DNA from: Paenibacillus durus | GTDB taxonomy: Bacteria; Bacillota; Bacilli; Paenibacillales; Paenibacillaceae | NCBI RefSeq assembly: GCF_000756615.1 | Contig: NZ_CP009288.1 | Span: 4,712,001 to 4,776,000 of the forward strand | DNA: 64,000 nt | Direction of reading: 5' to 3' | Part shown: one piece after another, positions 35,390 through 43,875 of the stretch | Position numbering within the stretch: the first letter of the stretch is position 1 | Layout of the letters: each line of letters starts with the position of its first letter | The notes under the pieces: model-generated | The model's database searches: none | Seen by the model: only the letters and a program-made list of their open reading frames with translations | Told to the model about the DNA's origin: nothing | Program-made: the position numbers and the translations under genes

Positions 35390-35970
35390 TATTCCATCTC
35401 CTTCAGCTTGGATTGAACCTTGCGGCGGGCGCGGTACAGCCTCGATTTAACGGTTCCCTGCGACCAGCCGGTGAGTTCCGCGATATCTTTTACCGACATG
35501 CCGTACTTCAAATCGAGCACAAGCGCTTCACGGAATCCTGCGGGCAGTTTCATAATCACATCCCAGATTTCATTGACATGCATGCTGCTGAAATACTGCA
35601 TTTCCGCCGAAGCGGCAACGACCATCCCTCCGCCTGCGTTCACCCCAATCCTTTCCGTCCGATCCGGCAGCGCGGCGATGTCTCCCCACAGACTAGTTCT
35701 GAAAAATCGGGATTTTCGGTAGGAGAACACAGCATTGCGCGCAATAGAGAACAACCAGGTTTGAAAGGAAGACCCTCCCCGGTACGTCCCGATGCGGTAA
35801 TAGCATTTCACAAACACTTCCTGCGCCAGCCCATCCGCCTGCTCGCGGCTTGACGTTAGATAATAGATGTAATTCCAGACATCGCCGCCGAAACGCTTCA
35901 TTACGGCCCGCAGCGTATCCTCATCCATACGGTCGGCATCTTTCAGTTCATCGAAGTTCAATGTGTTCAC
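35389..35970 (-). CDS. ECF sigma factor
   Basis: RNA polymerase sigma factor of 193 residues. Region 2 has WNYIYYLTSSREQADGLAQEVFVK and YRGGSSFQTWLFSIARNAV. Region 4 has LPAGFREALVLDLKYGMSVKDIAELTGWSQGTVKSRLYRARRKV. The group is SigW/SigM-like by general appearance. GTGAGGTGA lies before the ATG. It is coupled to the anti-sigma gene. No autoregulatory promoter was identified with confidence. Confidence 0.93.
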   Translation of the reverse strand: MNTLNFDELKDADRMDEDTLRAVMKRFGGDVWNYIYYLTSSREQADGLAQEVFVKCYYRIGTYRGGSSFQTWLFSIARNAVFSYRKSRFFRTSLWGDIAALPDRTERIGVNAGGGMVVAASAEMQYFSSMHVNEIWDVIMKLPAGFREALVLDLKYGMSVKDIAELTGWSQGTVKSRLYRARRKVQSKLKEME

Positions 35971-36109
35971 CTCACTGGATTAGACGAAGTTACAGCCGCC
36001 GCGGTTCCCGTTCCCGGAAAATAAAAGCGCAGCCCTATTCATACCATATACAAATGGAAAAGGATGAAGTAAGATGATGGCATTCTTTTTAACCTAAGGA
36101 GGGCAATCA

Positions 36110-36652
36110 ATGGCGCAAGAGAACGCAAAAAAGGTCCCGCCCGAGGACGTGACCATTAATGGTTTCGGCATTGAACTGAACGACAAACATAAAGGGCGCA
36201 TTGACAAATACGTGGAGCTTTATGAAAAACGCATCGTCGCCCATCTGGATGAGGAATACAGCAAGCAGACGGGCCTGGGCGGAAAATTGGCCGACCGTAT
36301 CGCCACTTTCGGCGGAAGCTGGACGTTCATCATTTATTTTACCTGCTTCTTGGCGCTGTGGATTATTTGGAACTTGCTCAGTTTCACTCGGCATTTTGAT
36401 TCACCGCCGTTTATTCTGCTGAATCTATGCCTGTCCTTTCTGTCCGCGTTCCAGGCGCCGGTCATCATGATGAGCCAGAACCGGCAGGCTGCGCGGGACA
36501 AGCACGAGGCGATCATTGACTTTGCGATCAACTACAAGGCGGAGCAGGAGATCGACGATGTGCAGGGCCATCTGCACCGGATTGAAACGGAGCTTCAGGA
36601 GCTGAAATCATTGCTGATGAATCAGCAGGAGAAAAGTAAAGAGTCAGAGTGA
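36110..36652 (+). CDS. DUF1003 membrane protein
   Basis: Protein of 180 residues with two transmembrane segments (about 70-90 and 103-122). ADRIATFGGSWTFIIYF and PFILLNLCLSFLSAFQAPV followed by IMMSQNRQAARD are the hallmark of DUF1003, whose function is unknown. The C-terminus is a predicted coiled coil (HLHRIETELQELKSLL). AAGGAGGG is upstream of the ATG. Confidence 0.92.
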   Translation: MAQENAKKVPPEDVTINGFGIELNDKHKGRIDKYVELYEKRIVAHLDEEYSKQTGLGGKLADRIATFGGSWTFIIYFTCFLALWIIWNLLSFTRHFDSPPFILLNLCLSFLSAFQAPVIMMSQNRQAARDKHEAIIDFAINYKAEQEIDDVQGHLHRIETELQELKSLLMNQQEKSKESE

Positions 36653-36693
36653 GCAAAAGATCCTCGCCATACTGTTAACTGGAGGGCGAGCTC

Positions 36694-37932
36694 TCATTCC
36701 TGATATTTCCGAATAACAATAACGGCATTATGCCCGCCGAAGCCAAAAGAATTGGACATGCCGATCTCCAGATCCCGGACTCTGGCTTCGTTGGGCACAT
36801 AGTCCAAATCACATTCCGGATCGGGGCGCTCCAGGTTGATCGTTGGCGGAATGACGTTGTTCGTAAGGCTCTTGACTAAGGCAATCGCTTCCGCTCCGCC
36901 GGCGGCGCCGAGCATATGTCCCGTCATCGATTTGTTGGCGGTAACCGGAATGCGGTAAGCCTCTTCTCCGAACAGGGCTTTAATCGCGTTCGTTTCGGAG
37001 AGGTCCCCCACTTCCGTGCTGGTGGCGTGTGCGCTGATGACATCAATGTCCGCCGGTGAGAGCTTGGCTGCCTGCAGGGCCAGCTTCATCGCCTGATAAG
37101 CTCCTCTTCCTTCCGGATGGGTCGCCACCATATGATAGGCGTCTGAGCTGTTTCCGTAACCGATAACCTCCGCGCAGATTCGCGCATTCCGCCGCAGCGC
37201 ATGGGTGAGCGACTCCAGAACGAGGATGCCCGCTCCTTCGCCGATTACGAATCCATCCCTTCCCGCGTCAAACGGCCGGCTAGCCCGCTGGATGTCCTCA
37301 TTTCGGACAGATAAAGCATGGGCGTTGCCAAAGCTGGCAAGCGAAATCCCATTAATCGCCGCTTCCGTTCCCCCTGCCAAGATAACGTCCGCCTCACCGG
37401 ACCGGATGATCCGACAGGCTTCGCCGATCGCCGTATTGCCGATGGAGCAAGCCGTAACCGGCGATAAGCTCGGACCCATGGCGCCATAACGAATGCTGAT
37501 GGTTGCCGCGGCCATATTGGAAATCATCATCGGCACCAAAGTCGGACTCACCCGGTCCGGTCCGCGTTCAAGCAGCACTCGATGCTGATCAAGCAATGAT
37601 CCAATTCCCCCGATTCCCGATCCAACATATACTCCGATCCGTTCCCTGTCCAGATCGTCCAGCTTCAGTCCCGAATCAGCCAAGGCTTGATCGGCGGCTG
37701 CGACCGCGAATTGAGTGAAGCGGTCCATACGCCGCGCCTCCTTGCGGCCAAACAAAGCTTCGGCGTCAAAATCCCGGACAACGCCCCCGAACCGGGTCTT
37801 ATAGGCGGACGTGTCAAATGCATCAATTGCAGATATGCCCGATTGCCCATTTCGCAATTTATTCCAAAATTGTTCCACATCGTTGCCAAGGGGAGAAACG
37901 ATACCCATGCCGCTTATAACAACTCTTTCCAT
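36694..37932 (-). CDS. 3-oxoacyl-ACP synthase II, FabF-type
   Basis: Condensing enzyme of 412 residues in fatty-acid elongation. The active-site Cys is in VTACSIGNTAIGEA, followed by His in SAHATST and His in KSMTGHMLGAAGG; the C-terminal SNSFGFGGHNAV is the conserved glycine-rich loop. It is full length. It is not beside fabH/acpP here, so it may be a second or specialised copy. It diverges from an MmyB-type regulator gene with interlocked promoters. Confidence 0.94.
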   Translation of the reverse strand: MERVVISGMGIVSPLGNDVEQFWNKLRNGQSGISAIDAFDTSAYKTRFGGVVRDFDAEALFGRKEARRMDRFTQFAVAAADQALADSGLKLDDLDRERIGVYVGSGIGGIGSLLDQHRVLLERGPDRVSPTLVPMMISNMAAATISIRYGAMGPSLSPVTACSIGNTAIGEACRIIRSGEADVILAGGTEAAINGISLASFGNAHALSVRNEDIQRASRPFDAGRDGFVIGEGAGILVLESLTHALRRNARICAEVIGYGNSSDAYHMVATHPEGRGAYQAMKLALQAAKLSPADIDVISAHATSTEVGDLSETNAIKALFGEEAYRIPVTANKSMTGHMLGAAGGAEAIALVKSLTNNVIPPTINLERPDPECDLDYVPNEARVRDLEIGMSNSFGFGGHNAVIVIRKYQE

Positions 37933-37964
37933 TATGAATCCTCCTTCATTTCACATCCCCCGTT

Positions 37965-38016
37965 ATCATGTCATGGAAATTATCCTATTACAAGTTGTTG
38001 TTTAAACTAGTATAAT
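37965..38016. promoter_or_regulatory. Face-to-face promoters of fabF-like and regulator genes
   Basis: On the plus strand TTACAA (37988-37993) and TATAAT (38011-38016) are 17 bases apart. Reading the other way the same hexamer is TTGTAA, with CATGAT (minus strand of 37965-37970) 17 bases beyond. The two promoters therefore share one -35 site, so occupancy by either polymerase or by the regulator would affect both genes. Confidence 0.6.
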
Positions 38017-38051
38017 AGGTGCTATGATAATGAGTAATGGAGTGATGATTC

Positions 38052-38888
38052 ATGAATGACGAGACCAGACTGGAAGCGCTATCTTCCTTCCTGAAATCGC
38101 AGCGCGCCAAAATTTCTCCCCTATCGGCAGGACTACCAGAGGGGACCCGCAGAAGAACGCCGGGACTTAGACGGGAAGAAGTAGCTCAGCTTGCTGGCGT
38201 CAGCACAACCTGGTACACCTGGCTGGAACAGGGTCGCGACATCAAGGTGTCTGTCTCCGTTCTCGACAATATCTCCAAGGCGCTCCGGCTTACCCCCGAC
38301 GAACGCAAATATTTGTATTCGCTCGCGCTAGATACACATACCGGGCCTGAGTTCCCTCCCGAGACTCAATCCGAGATTCGCCCATCACTGCTTAAAATTA
38401 TAAGGGAGCTGAAATATTCTCCAACGATTGTAACAGACCGCCGGTGCCAGATTGTCGGCTGGAATGAAGCCGCAAGACATGTGTTCCTTGATTTCGAACA
38501 AGTTCCCGCTGCGGAGCGAAATTTAATCAGGCTGTTGTTTGCCCGCAAAGAGCTGCAAAGGCTTGCCGTGAACTGGGAGGATTTTGTCGGAGGGTTTCTC
38601 GCCATTTTCAGAACCTATTACGGACAATACGTTGATGACGAATGGTATACCGAATTCCTCCGCGATATGGACAGAAACTACCCGGATTTCGACCGCCTCT
38701 GGCAGCGCAGCACCGTGAACAACGCCCCGGACGTGTTAATCGAATTCCGGCATTCCAAAGCCGGCAAAATGCTGTTCGAGCTGACTTCGATGCAAGTCCA
38801 CGGCAGCGCTGATTTACGGTGCATTATCTATACTCCAGCGGCCAATGAGACAGAGATGAAGCTCATGAAGATGATTCAGAAGCTTTGA
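38052..38888 (+). CDS. HTH regulator with MmyB-like ligand domain
   Basis: Regulator of 278 residues. The XRE helix-turn-helix has GLRREEVAQLAGVSTTWYTWLEQGRDI; the C-terminal half (about 95-270) has the MmyB/MltR ligand-binding pattern with CQIVGWNEAARHVFLDF and NNAPDVLIEFRHSKAGKM. Domains of this kind are reported to bind fatty acids in at least one structure. It diverges from a FabF-type gene, which makes lipid-responsive control of that gene a reasonable idea. GGAGTGATG precedes the ATG. Confidence 0.9.
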   Translation: MNDETRLEALSSFLKSQRAKISPLSAGLPEGTRRRTPGLRREEVAQLAGVSTTWYTWLEQGRDIKVSVSVLDNISKALRLTPDERKYLYSLALDTHTGPEFPPETQSEIRPSLLKIIRELKYSPTIVTDRRCQIVGWNEAARHVFLDFEQVPAAERNLIRLLFARKELQRLAVNWEDFVGGFLAIFRTYYGQYVDDEWYTEFLRDMDRNYPDFDRLWQRSTVNNAPDVLIEFRHSKAGKMLFELTSMQVHGSADLRCIIYTPAANETEMKLMKMIQKL

Positions 38889-39109
38889 TTCTGTATTTTG
38901 TCCTTTCGTTGTTAAATGAACGGCAGTTCGCAGATCTCTGAGCTGTACCGGCAGGAATGATGAACCAACACCCGGAATCCGAAAGATATTGCGGCAATGC
39001 TGGAACATACGGATATCGTCATTGGTCATCCATTTCATGAAATTGTTGCTAAACGAAAATTAGGGTTCAGTTTCCTTATCCGAATTTATCGAAAGTTCAG
39101 CGTCAGGCA
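38889..39109. other. Gap after regulator, no clear gene
   Basis: Only a short plus-strand coding-like stretch near 38997-39060 (MLEHTDIVIGHPFHE) stands out. It has no start context and is closed by stops, so it may be a gene remnant. No RNA or promoter was recognised. Confidence 0.3.
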
Positions 39110-39529
39110 AATGGGCTAAAAGTGCAGGTTTTTCAAATCCGAATCCTTCATAACATAGAGAAACCCTGAATTATGCAGGTATTTAAGGCCATATTAACTG
39201 AATGCAAAATAAACAGGAGAAAAAAACTGTATATTCGCAGGTGTGTAATCTAAAGGGTGTTCTCACGCGGCCAAAAGATGTACAATCTCCGGCTTTCTTC
39301 CTGACCCGCATCACCTATCGCACCTGGAATGCCCGAATAGCAGACCGTCCCCCGTATTCCCCAGCCTGACTCCCGCCTCAACAAGAAGAAACGCTAACGG
39401 CGTCCTTGAAGGACGCAAGTACGTTTCTCGTAGAAATATAAGACCAAACGAAAGCCGCGAAGCTTATAAACTTTTATATATAAATAAAGGGCGCCGCCGC
39501 AGCCATTTCCATGGCTCACTGGACGCCCT
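39110..39529 (-). repeat. Dispersed intergenic repeat, copy 3 (diverged)
   Basis: Parts of this convergent gap match copies 1 and 2: CCAAAAGATG(T/C)ACAAT near 39270, an AACAGGA(G)AAAAAAA(C/G)TG block near 39216, CATAGAGAAACCCTGAATTA near 39155, and the terminal hairpin at 39488-39529. The match is patchier than between copies 1 and 2, and the distal hairpin is missing. Confidence 0.55.
39488..39529 (-). terminator. Terminator of the amidohydrolase gene
   Basis: AGGGCG pairs with CGCCCT and an inner AGCCAT with ATGGCT around loop TTCC; on the minus strand TTTATTTATA follows. It lies 11 bases after the amidohydrolase stop. Confidence 0.75.
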
Positions 39530-39539
39530 CATCAGCTCT

Positions 39540-40880
39540 TTACCCCAGCGGCGAGCGGGCCAGCAGTCTTTGAATGGAACGGTCCGCCTCGCGCAGCACG
39601 GTATCTTTGTCGACCGTCTTCAGCAGCCCTCTGTCCATCACGATTTTACCGTTAATGATCGTGCTTTCCACATCCGCGCGCGTCGCGGAATATACGATCC
39701 GGGAGATTGGGTCCGCGTCAAAGGAAGGGAACGTATGGAAGTTGAACAGGTTCAGAATCGCCAGATCCGCCTTTTTACCGACCTCGATGCTGCCGATTTC
39801 ATTCTCCATCCCGACCGCTTTGGCTCCGCCGATCGTCGCCATCCGGAACACGGATTTAGCGTCCATCGCCGTCGGCCCGTGCAGCGGCTTCTGAATCAGC
39901 GCGGCCAGCCGCATTTCATTGAACATATCAAGGTTGTTGTTGCAGGGAGCGCCGTCCGCGCCCAGGCTTACTGATACATGCTCGTGAATTAGCCCCGGCG
40001 TGTCGGCAATGCCGGACGCCAGCTTCAGGTTGGAGCCCGGACAATGGCTGACATGCACGCCTCGTTCCCGCAAAATGCGCCGCTCCTCCTTATCCAGCCA
40101 AATGCAGTGGGCCAGAATAAGCCGCTCGTTCGCAAGGCCGATATGATCCAGATACACGATATTGCGCATGCCGGTCATGGCCTGCACAATTTCGATCTCG
40201 CCCTGATTCTCGGAGGCATGGGTATGCACTTTAACCCCGTAACGCGCCGACAGATCCCGGACTTCGGTTAACAGCGGCTCGGTGCAGGAAATCACGAACC
40301 TTGGGGAAAAAGCGTAGCGGATGCGCCCGCCGTCATACCCGTTCCATTTTTCCAGCAAATCCACGCTCTCCTGAAGCGAAGCCGCCGTATCCTCCTGAAG
40401 CGCCGCAGGCACATCCCCGCCCTTCTGGTCCATCATGACCTTGCCGGAGAGGGCGCGGATACCGCTCTTTGCAATCGCCTGAAACGCGTAATCCGTATGA
40501 TGCACCGTCTCCATATCGACAATCGTCGTCGTCCCGCTGGAGATCAGCTCCCCGATGCCGAGCATGGCGGAATAATAGAGCGACTCCCCGTCATGCGCCG
40601 CTTCGAGCGGCCAAATGCGCTTGCGCAGCCAATCCATCAGCTCCAGATCGTCCGCCTTGCCCCGAAACAGCGTCTGGCATAAATGAATATGCGTCTGCAC
40701 GAAGCCGGGGATGATGGTCCGCCCCGTGGCGTCGATCACCGTTTCTCCTTCCAGCGGCGCAAGACCGCTGCCGATTTCCGTAATCAGATCATCCTTAATC
40801 CGGATATCGCTGCCGCGCAGAATTTCCTCCTGCTTGTTCATCGTGATGAGTTCCGCGTTCTTGATCAATATACTGCTCAT
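39540..40880 (-). CDS. Amidohydrolase, deoxyadenosine/guanine deaminase-like
   Basis: Metal-dependent deaminase of 446 residues in the MtaD/SsnA/guanine-deaminase branch. FVQTHIHLCQTLFRG gives the HxH site, VKVHTHASENQGE the third His, LAHCIWLDKEE the fourth and LGADGAPCNNNLDMF the Asp. The family includes S-adenosylhomocysteine/5'-deoxyadenosine and guanine deaminases; exact substrate is open. A purine riboswitch in its leader argues for a purine-related substrate. GGGGGAAAC lies upstream of the ATG. Confidence 0.92.
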   Translation of the reverse strand: MSSILIKNAELITMNKQEEILRGSDIRIKDDLITEIGSGLAPLEGETVIDATGRTIIPGFVQTHIHLCQTLFRGKADDLELMDWLRKRIWPLEAAHDGESLYYSAMLGIGELISSGTTTIVDMETVHHTDYAFQAIAKSGIRALSGKVMMDQKGGDVPAALQEDTAASLQESVDLLEKWNGYDGGRIRYAFSPRFVISCTEPLLTEVRDLSARYGVKVHTHASENQGEIEIVQAMTGMRNIVYLDHIGLANERLILAHCIWLDKEERRILRERGVHVSHCPGSNLKLASGIADTPGLIHEHVSVSLGADGAPCNNNLDMFNEMRLAALIQKPLHGPTAMDAKSVFRMATIGGAKAVGMENEIGSIEVGKKADLAILNLFNFHTFPSFDADPISRIVYSATRADVESTIINGKIVMDRGLLKTVDKDTVLREADRSIQRLLARSPLG

Positions 40881-40921
40881 GACTGTTTCCCCCTTGAAAT
40901 AGCTAAAATTAAAAGCAAAAA

Positions 40922-41012
40922 GGCTACAAAAACATGCCGAAGCATATCTTCGTAGCCAGAAATTTACGGTTTCCGGTAGAGACCCTTAATCCAATCATTA
41001 AGGATATACGAA
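40922..41012 (-). promoter_or_regulatory. Purine (guanine-type) riboswitch with overlapping terminator
   Basis: On the minus strand 41012-40949 folds as a purine aptamer: P1 UUCGUA/UACGAA, P2 CCUUAA/UUAAGG with GAUUGG loop, core GGGUCUCUACC, P3 CCGGAAA/UUUCUGG capped by CCGUAAA, and a 3' junction GGCUACG. The specificity base is C, the guanine class. From 40957 to 40922 GGCUAC begins a 16-bp terminator stem with a UUCG loop and a U-rich tail. The terminator reuses the 3' strand of P1, so ligand binding should block termination and turn the gene on. Confidence 0.88.
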
Positions 41013-41039
41013 AAATTTAAAATTCTTATGAATACCCTT

Positions 41040-41068
41040 ATCATAATTCAGGGACGATTCATTGTCAA
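41040..41068 (-). promoter_or_regulatory. Sigma-A promoter of the riboswitch-amidohydrolase unit
   Basis: On the minus strand TTGACA (41063-41068) and TATGAT (41040-41045) are 17 bases apart, an excellent housekeeping promoter about 20-30 bases before the aptamer. Confidence 0.85.
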
Positions 41069-41223
41069 CACGAGTGAACTAAATTGACATCACTCTTACG
41101 GTTTGTGGCGAAACCAGACAAAACCTAACATAATCGACAAAGTCATAGTGACTAAATGGCTATTCATTCTGCCTTGTTGGGTTTAAAATAGCATAGATAT
41201 CCTTGAAAAGGAGTGTAATCCAA

Positions 41224-42102
41224 TTGAAAAACATGGCATGGATTGGAACGGGGCATATGGGGCTTCCCATGGCCCGCAATTTGCTGAAGGCGGGCCACAG
41301 CCTGCATGTTTATAATCGGACGACAGAGAAGGCCGAGCCGCTCAGAGGGGAAGGAGCCGTCATTTGCCAGACGGCGGGAGAAGCCGCTGCGGAAGCCGAT
41401 CTGCTCTTCCTAATGCTGACCAAGGGCGAAACGGTCCGGGAAGTGCTGTCGGGAGAAGAAGGCATTCTTGCAAAGCTCCGTCCGGAAGCCGTTGTCGTAA
41501 ATATGAGTACAATTGGCCCGGAGGAAGCCAAGGAATTCGCCCGGATTACCGGCGAAGCGGGAGGAATTTATGTAGATGCGCCCGTGTCCGGCTCGGTAGG
41601 GCCCGCGGTGCAAGCGCAGCTCGTCATCCTGGCAGGCGGAGACAGCGAGGCGGTTGAAGCTTGTCGGCCTTATTTCGATAAACTGGGAAAGGCGACTATT
41701 CATTTCGGAGATGTCGGAGCGGGCAGCTCCGCCAAATTGGCGATCAACCTGCTGCTCGGCGTTGTTGCCCAAGGCGTGGGCGAGGCGCTGCTGTTTGGGG
41801 AAACGGCTGGACTTGACCGTGAGCTGGTGCTGCAGATGATTAGCGAATCGGCCGTGTCCACGAAGCTGTTCGAGGGCAAGAAAGAGATGTATGTAAAAGA
41901 AGAGTACCCTTCCGCCTTCATGATCAGCCTCGTTGCCAAGGATTTGGGGCTGGTTGCGGATGCAGCGCACAGCTACGGCATCCGGCTTCCGCTCGCTGAA
42001 GCAGCCAAGGAAACATACGCAGCCGCTGATCATAGCGGCAAGGGGGCGCTAGATATGGCCGCCGTATGGCTGCAATTGAAGGAGGTTAAGGGAGACAAGT
42101 GA
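41224..42102 (+). CDS. NAD(P)-dependent 3-hydroxyisobutyrate dehydrogenase family enzyme
   Basis: Beta-hydroxyacid dehydrogenase of 292 residues. WIGTGHMGLPMARNLLKAGH is the N-terminal Rossmann motif; DAPVSGSVGPA is the substrate loop; GAGSSAKLAINLLL carries the catalytic Lys; KDLGLVADAAHSYGI follows. The TTG at 41224 has AAGGAGTG eight bases upstream; the next ATG is nine bases later and too far from that site. Family members include tartronate semialdehyde and glyoxylate reductases; substrate unknown. Confidence 0.92.
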   Translation: MKNMAWIGTGHMGLPMARNLLKAGHSLHVYNRTTEKAEPLRGEGAVICQTAGEAAAEADLLFLMLTKGETVREVLSGEEGILAKLRPEAVVVNMSTIGPEEAKEFARITGEAGGIYVDAPVSGSVGPAVQAQLVILAGGDSEAVEACRPYFDKLGKATIHFGDVGAGSSAKLAINLLLGVVAQGVGEALLFGETAGLDRELVLQMISESAVSTKLFEGKKEMYVKEEYPSAFMISLVAKDLGLVADAAHSYGIRLPLAEAAKETYAAADHSGKGALDMAAVWLQLKEVKGDK

Positions 42103-42125
42103 TCCCAGGCAAACCTTAAGCAAAC

Positions 42126-42170
42126 ACTTAAAACCCCGTATACCTTTTTTATGGTAACGGGGTTTTAAGT
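42126..42170. terminator. Very long hairpin after the dehydrogenase gene
   Basis: ACTTAAAACCCCGT pairs perfectly with ACGGGGTTTTAAGT, with TACC/GGTA continuing the stem inside. There is no clear T tract beyond the stem, which itself ends in U/A-rich sequence. Confidence 0.75.
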
Positions 42171-43198
42171 CTCCTGTTGGCTACGCAATTTAATTCATAT
42201 CCTCCTACAACAATCCATACTTTTGACATGGTACATTTTCCGATGATTCCATGTTACCCGATTTCCAATCGGCTTGACCGCTTTGGACAATCGCTTCAGA
42301 ATTGTTTTTCAAATTTTACCTTACAATCCTCATACTCCGATTTCGGAGTACTTCACCGAAACTCCATGTCCTGCATATGGGTGTTTTTCGGTTCCCGCGT
42401 ACACGATTCTCGCGAAAAACGCTGTCACGTCCGTTTTCCTTATGTGCGATTATCGTACATTGTACGCTTCGCTAACCTTTTCCAATGGAATCCCGCTCCT
42501 TTCTCACAAGACATTTCGTCTTGTTTTGAAACAGCTTGTTTCCTTTTTCCATGGTTCGCCTGGATTTTCGGATAACATACCCTTTGGTCTGCTTAAACGG
42601 TTCATATGTTCGTCTGTGCTTCGCCATTGCTTCCGCTTAAACGGCTCATTTGTCTATCTTTGCTTATGCCAATGGCTTCCGCTTAAACGGCTCACGATTC
42701 CGTTTTGGGATATACCAATTGATCTGCTCAGATAGCTCATTTGTCCGTTGCCGCTTCACCGACTGGTCTGCTCAAACAACTCATTGTCCCGTCTTGGCTG
42801 CGCCAATTTAAGGTATGCACCGATTGCCTAGCCCATCGGAGTTTGCTCCCTTCCTTATATAAAATAAGGAATTTGGGAATTATCACCTTCCGCTGCTGCA
42901 AGAAAAATGGTGGGCCGCTGAATTTCAAAACATCCGCTTTAGAGCGTTATCCATCCGGCTCTATTTTTTCGTTCAGCTCTTCTGGTGATGTCTTTATTAT
43001 AGACTACTTATCTTAAATTTTAAAACTTGATATTGCGGACTTTAGCGTCTTATTTCCCGGTATTCCTGCAAAAATGGAGATTAGCCGAAAAATGCTTACG
43101 CTTTCAAAAAATAGATGGGTTTCTCGCCCAATTTCGTTGTAAATGCTTTCATTGGAAATTTTCAAAGGTATTAATTAATGGCCCAGGCCAAAAAAAGG
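42171..43198. other. 1-kb gap without a convincing gene
   Basis: This AT-leaning region between convergent genes has only short open frames with unlikely composition and no ribosome sites. It holds a tandem repeat at 42591-42814. The stretch 43020-43170 (CCTGCAAAAATGGAGATTAG) faintly recalls the dispersed repeats elsewhere. It may be a decayed insertion. Confidence 0.5.
42591..42814. repeat. 45-bp imperfect tandem repeat, five units
   Basis: Units begin with GCTTAAACGG or variants at 42591, 42635, 42681, 42726 and 42770, so the period is 44-46 bases. Later units drift (GCTCAGATAG, GCTCAAACAA). A GCCATTGCTTCC-like segment closes each unit. No frame stays open through all copies, so it is non-coding or a decayed repeat protein. 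Confidence 0.6.
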
Positions 43199-43729
43199 TT
43201 AATCGGGCCGAACCAGAATCTTCTCCAGCACCGGGAAATGGGCCGTCTTGCCGGGCAAGCGGAACTCCCCTCTGATTTCGTATCCGAGACGGCGGTACAG
43301 CTCAAGCGCTCTGTCATTTTTGGCGTATGTATCCATTCGGATGCTCTTATAACCCTGTTCCTCGGCAAAATTCTCGGCAAACGAGATCAATCTGCGAGCA
43401 ATCCCCTTGCCTTGAACCTGTGGATGAACCGCCAGACGATGCATCACCAGATGGGGGCCTTCTATCTGCACCCAATCGACTTGCCGGTACGGCTCCAATT
43501 GAATTTCATCCAGCACGACAATGCCGGCGACCGCCCCGTCCTCCTCGCAGACATACAGGGTTCCCCGCTCTATGTCCCCGGCGATAACTTCCGCGTTCGG
43601 ATAGCTTTCGTCCCACTGGTCGCTTCCGCCTTCCTGCATCACCCGCACGCATTCAGCAATCAGCGCCATAATCTGCTCAAGCTCTTCTATTCTTCCTTTT
43701 CTAATGTCATGCTCCACGTTTCTGCGCAC
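43199..43729 (-). CDS. GNAT family N-acetyltransferase
   Basis: Acetyltransferase of 176 residues using acetyl-CoA. HRLAVHPQVQGKGIARRLISFAE is the acetyl-CoA loop, YVCEEDGAVAGIVVLDEI the central sheet and DTYAKNDRALELYRRLGYE the C-terminal strand. It starts at GTG with AGAGG nearby; a second GTG four codons on is possible. The substrate is unknown. It is a monocistronic gene. Confidence 0.88.
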   Translation of the reverse strand: MRRNVEHDIRKGRIEELEQIMALIAECVRVMQEGGSDQWDESYPNAEVIAGDIERGTLYVCEEDGAVAGIVVLDEIQLEPYRQVDWVQIEGPHLVMHRLAVHPQVQGKGIARRLISFAENFAEEQGYKSIRMDTYAKNDRALELYRRLGYEIRGEFRLPGKTAHFPVLEKILVRPD

Positions 43730-43875
43730 CTGCCTCTTTTGTCAGTATCCGAGTCTATACAACTCTGCCACTTGACAGTCTACCACAGATGACGGGACAA
43801 ACTAAAATCTTAAAAGATTTTCGCTTAGGGACATGGTGAAGCGGCGGCGAAAGGGGCCTTCACCGCCGCAATCCT

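Noticed and set aside
38997..39060. Short coding-like stretch (TDIVIGHPFHE)
   Set aside because: Too short, no start or ribosome site, no family recognised; kept only as a possible remnant.
42177..42735. Two overlapping open frames in the gap after the dehydrogenase
   Set aside because: Composition is Phe/Ser/Cys/Arg-rich, no ribosome sites, no family, and stops interrupt the tandem repeat.
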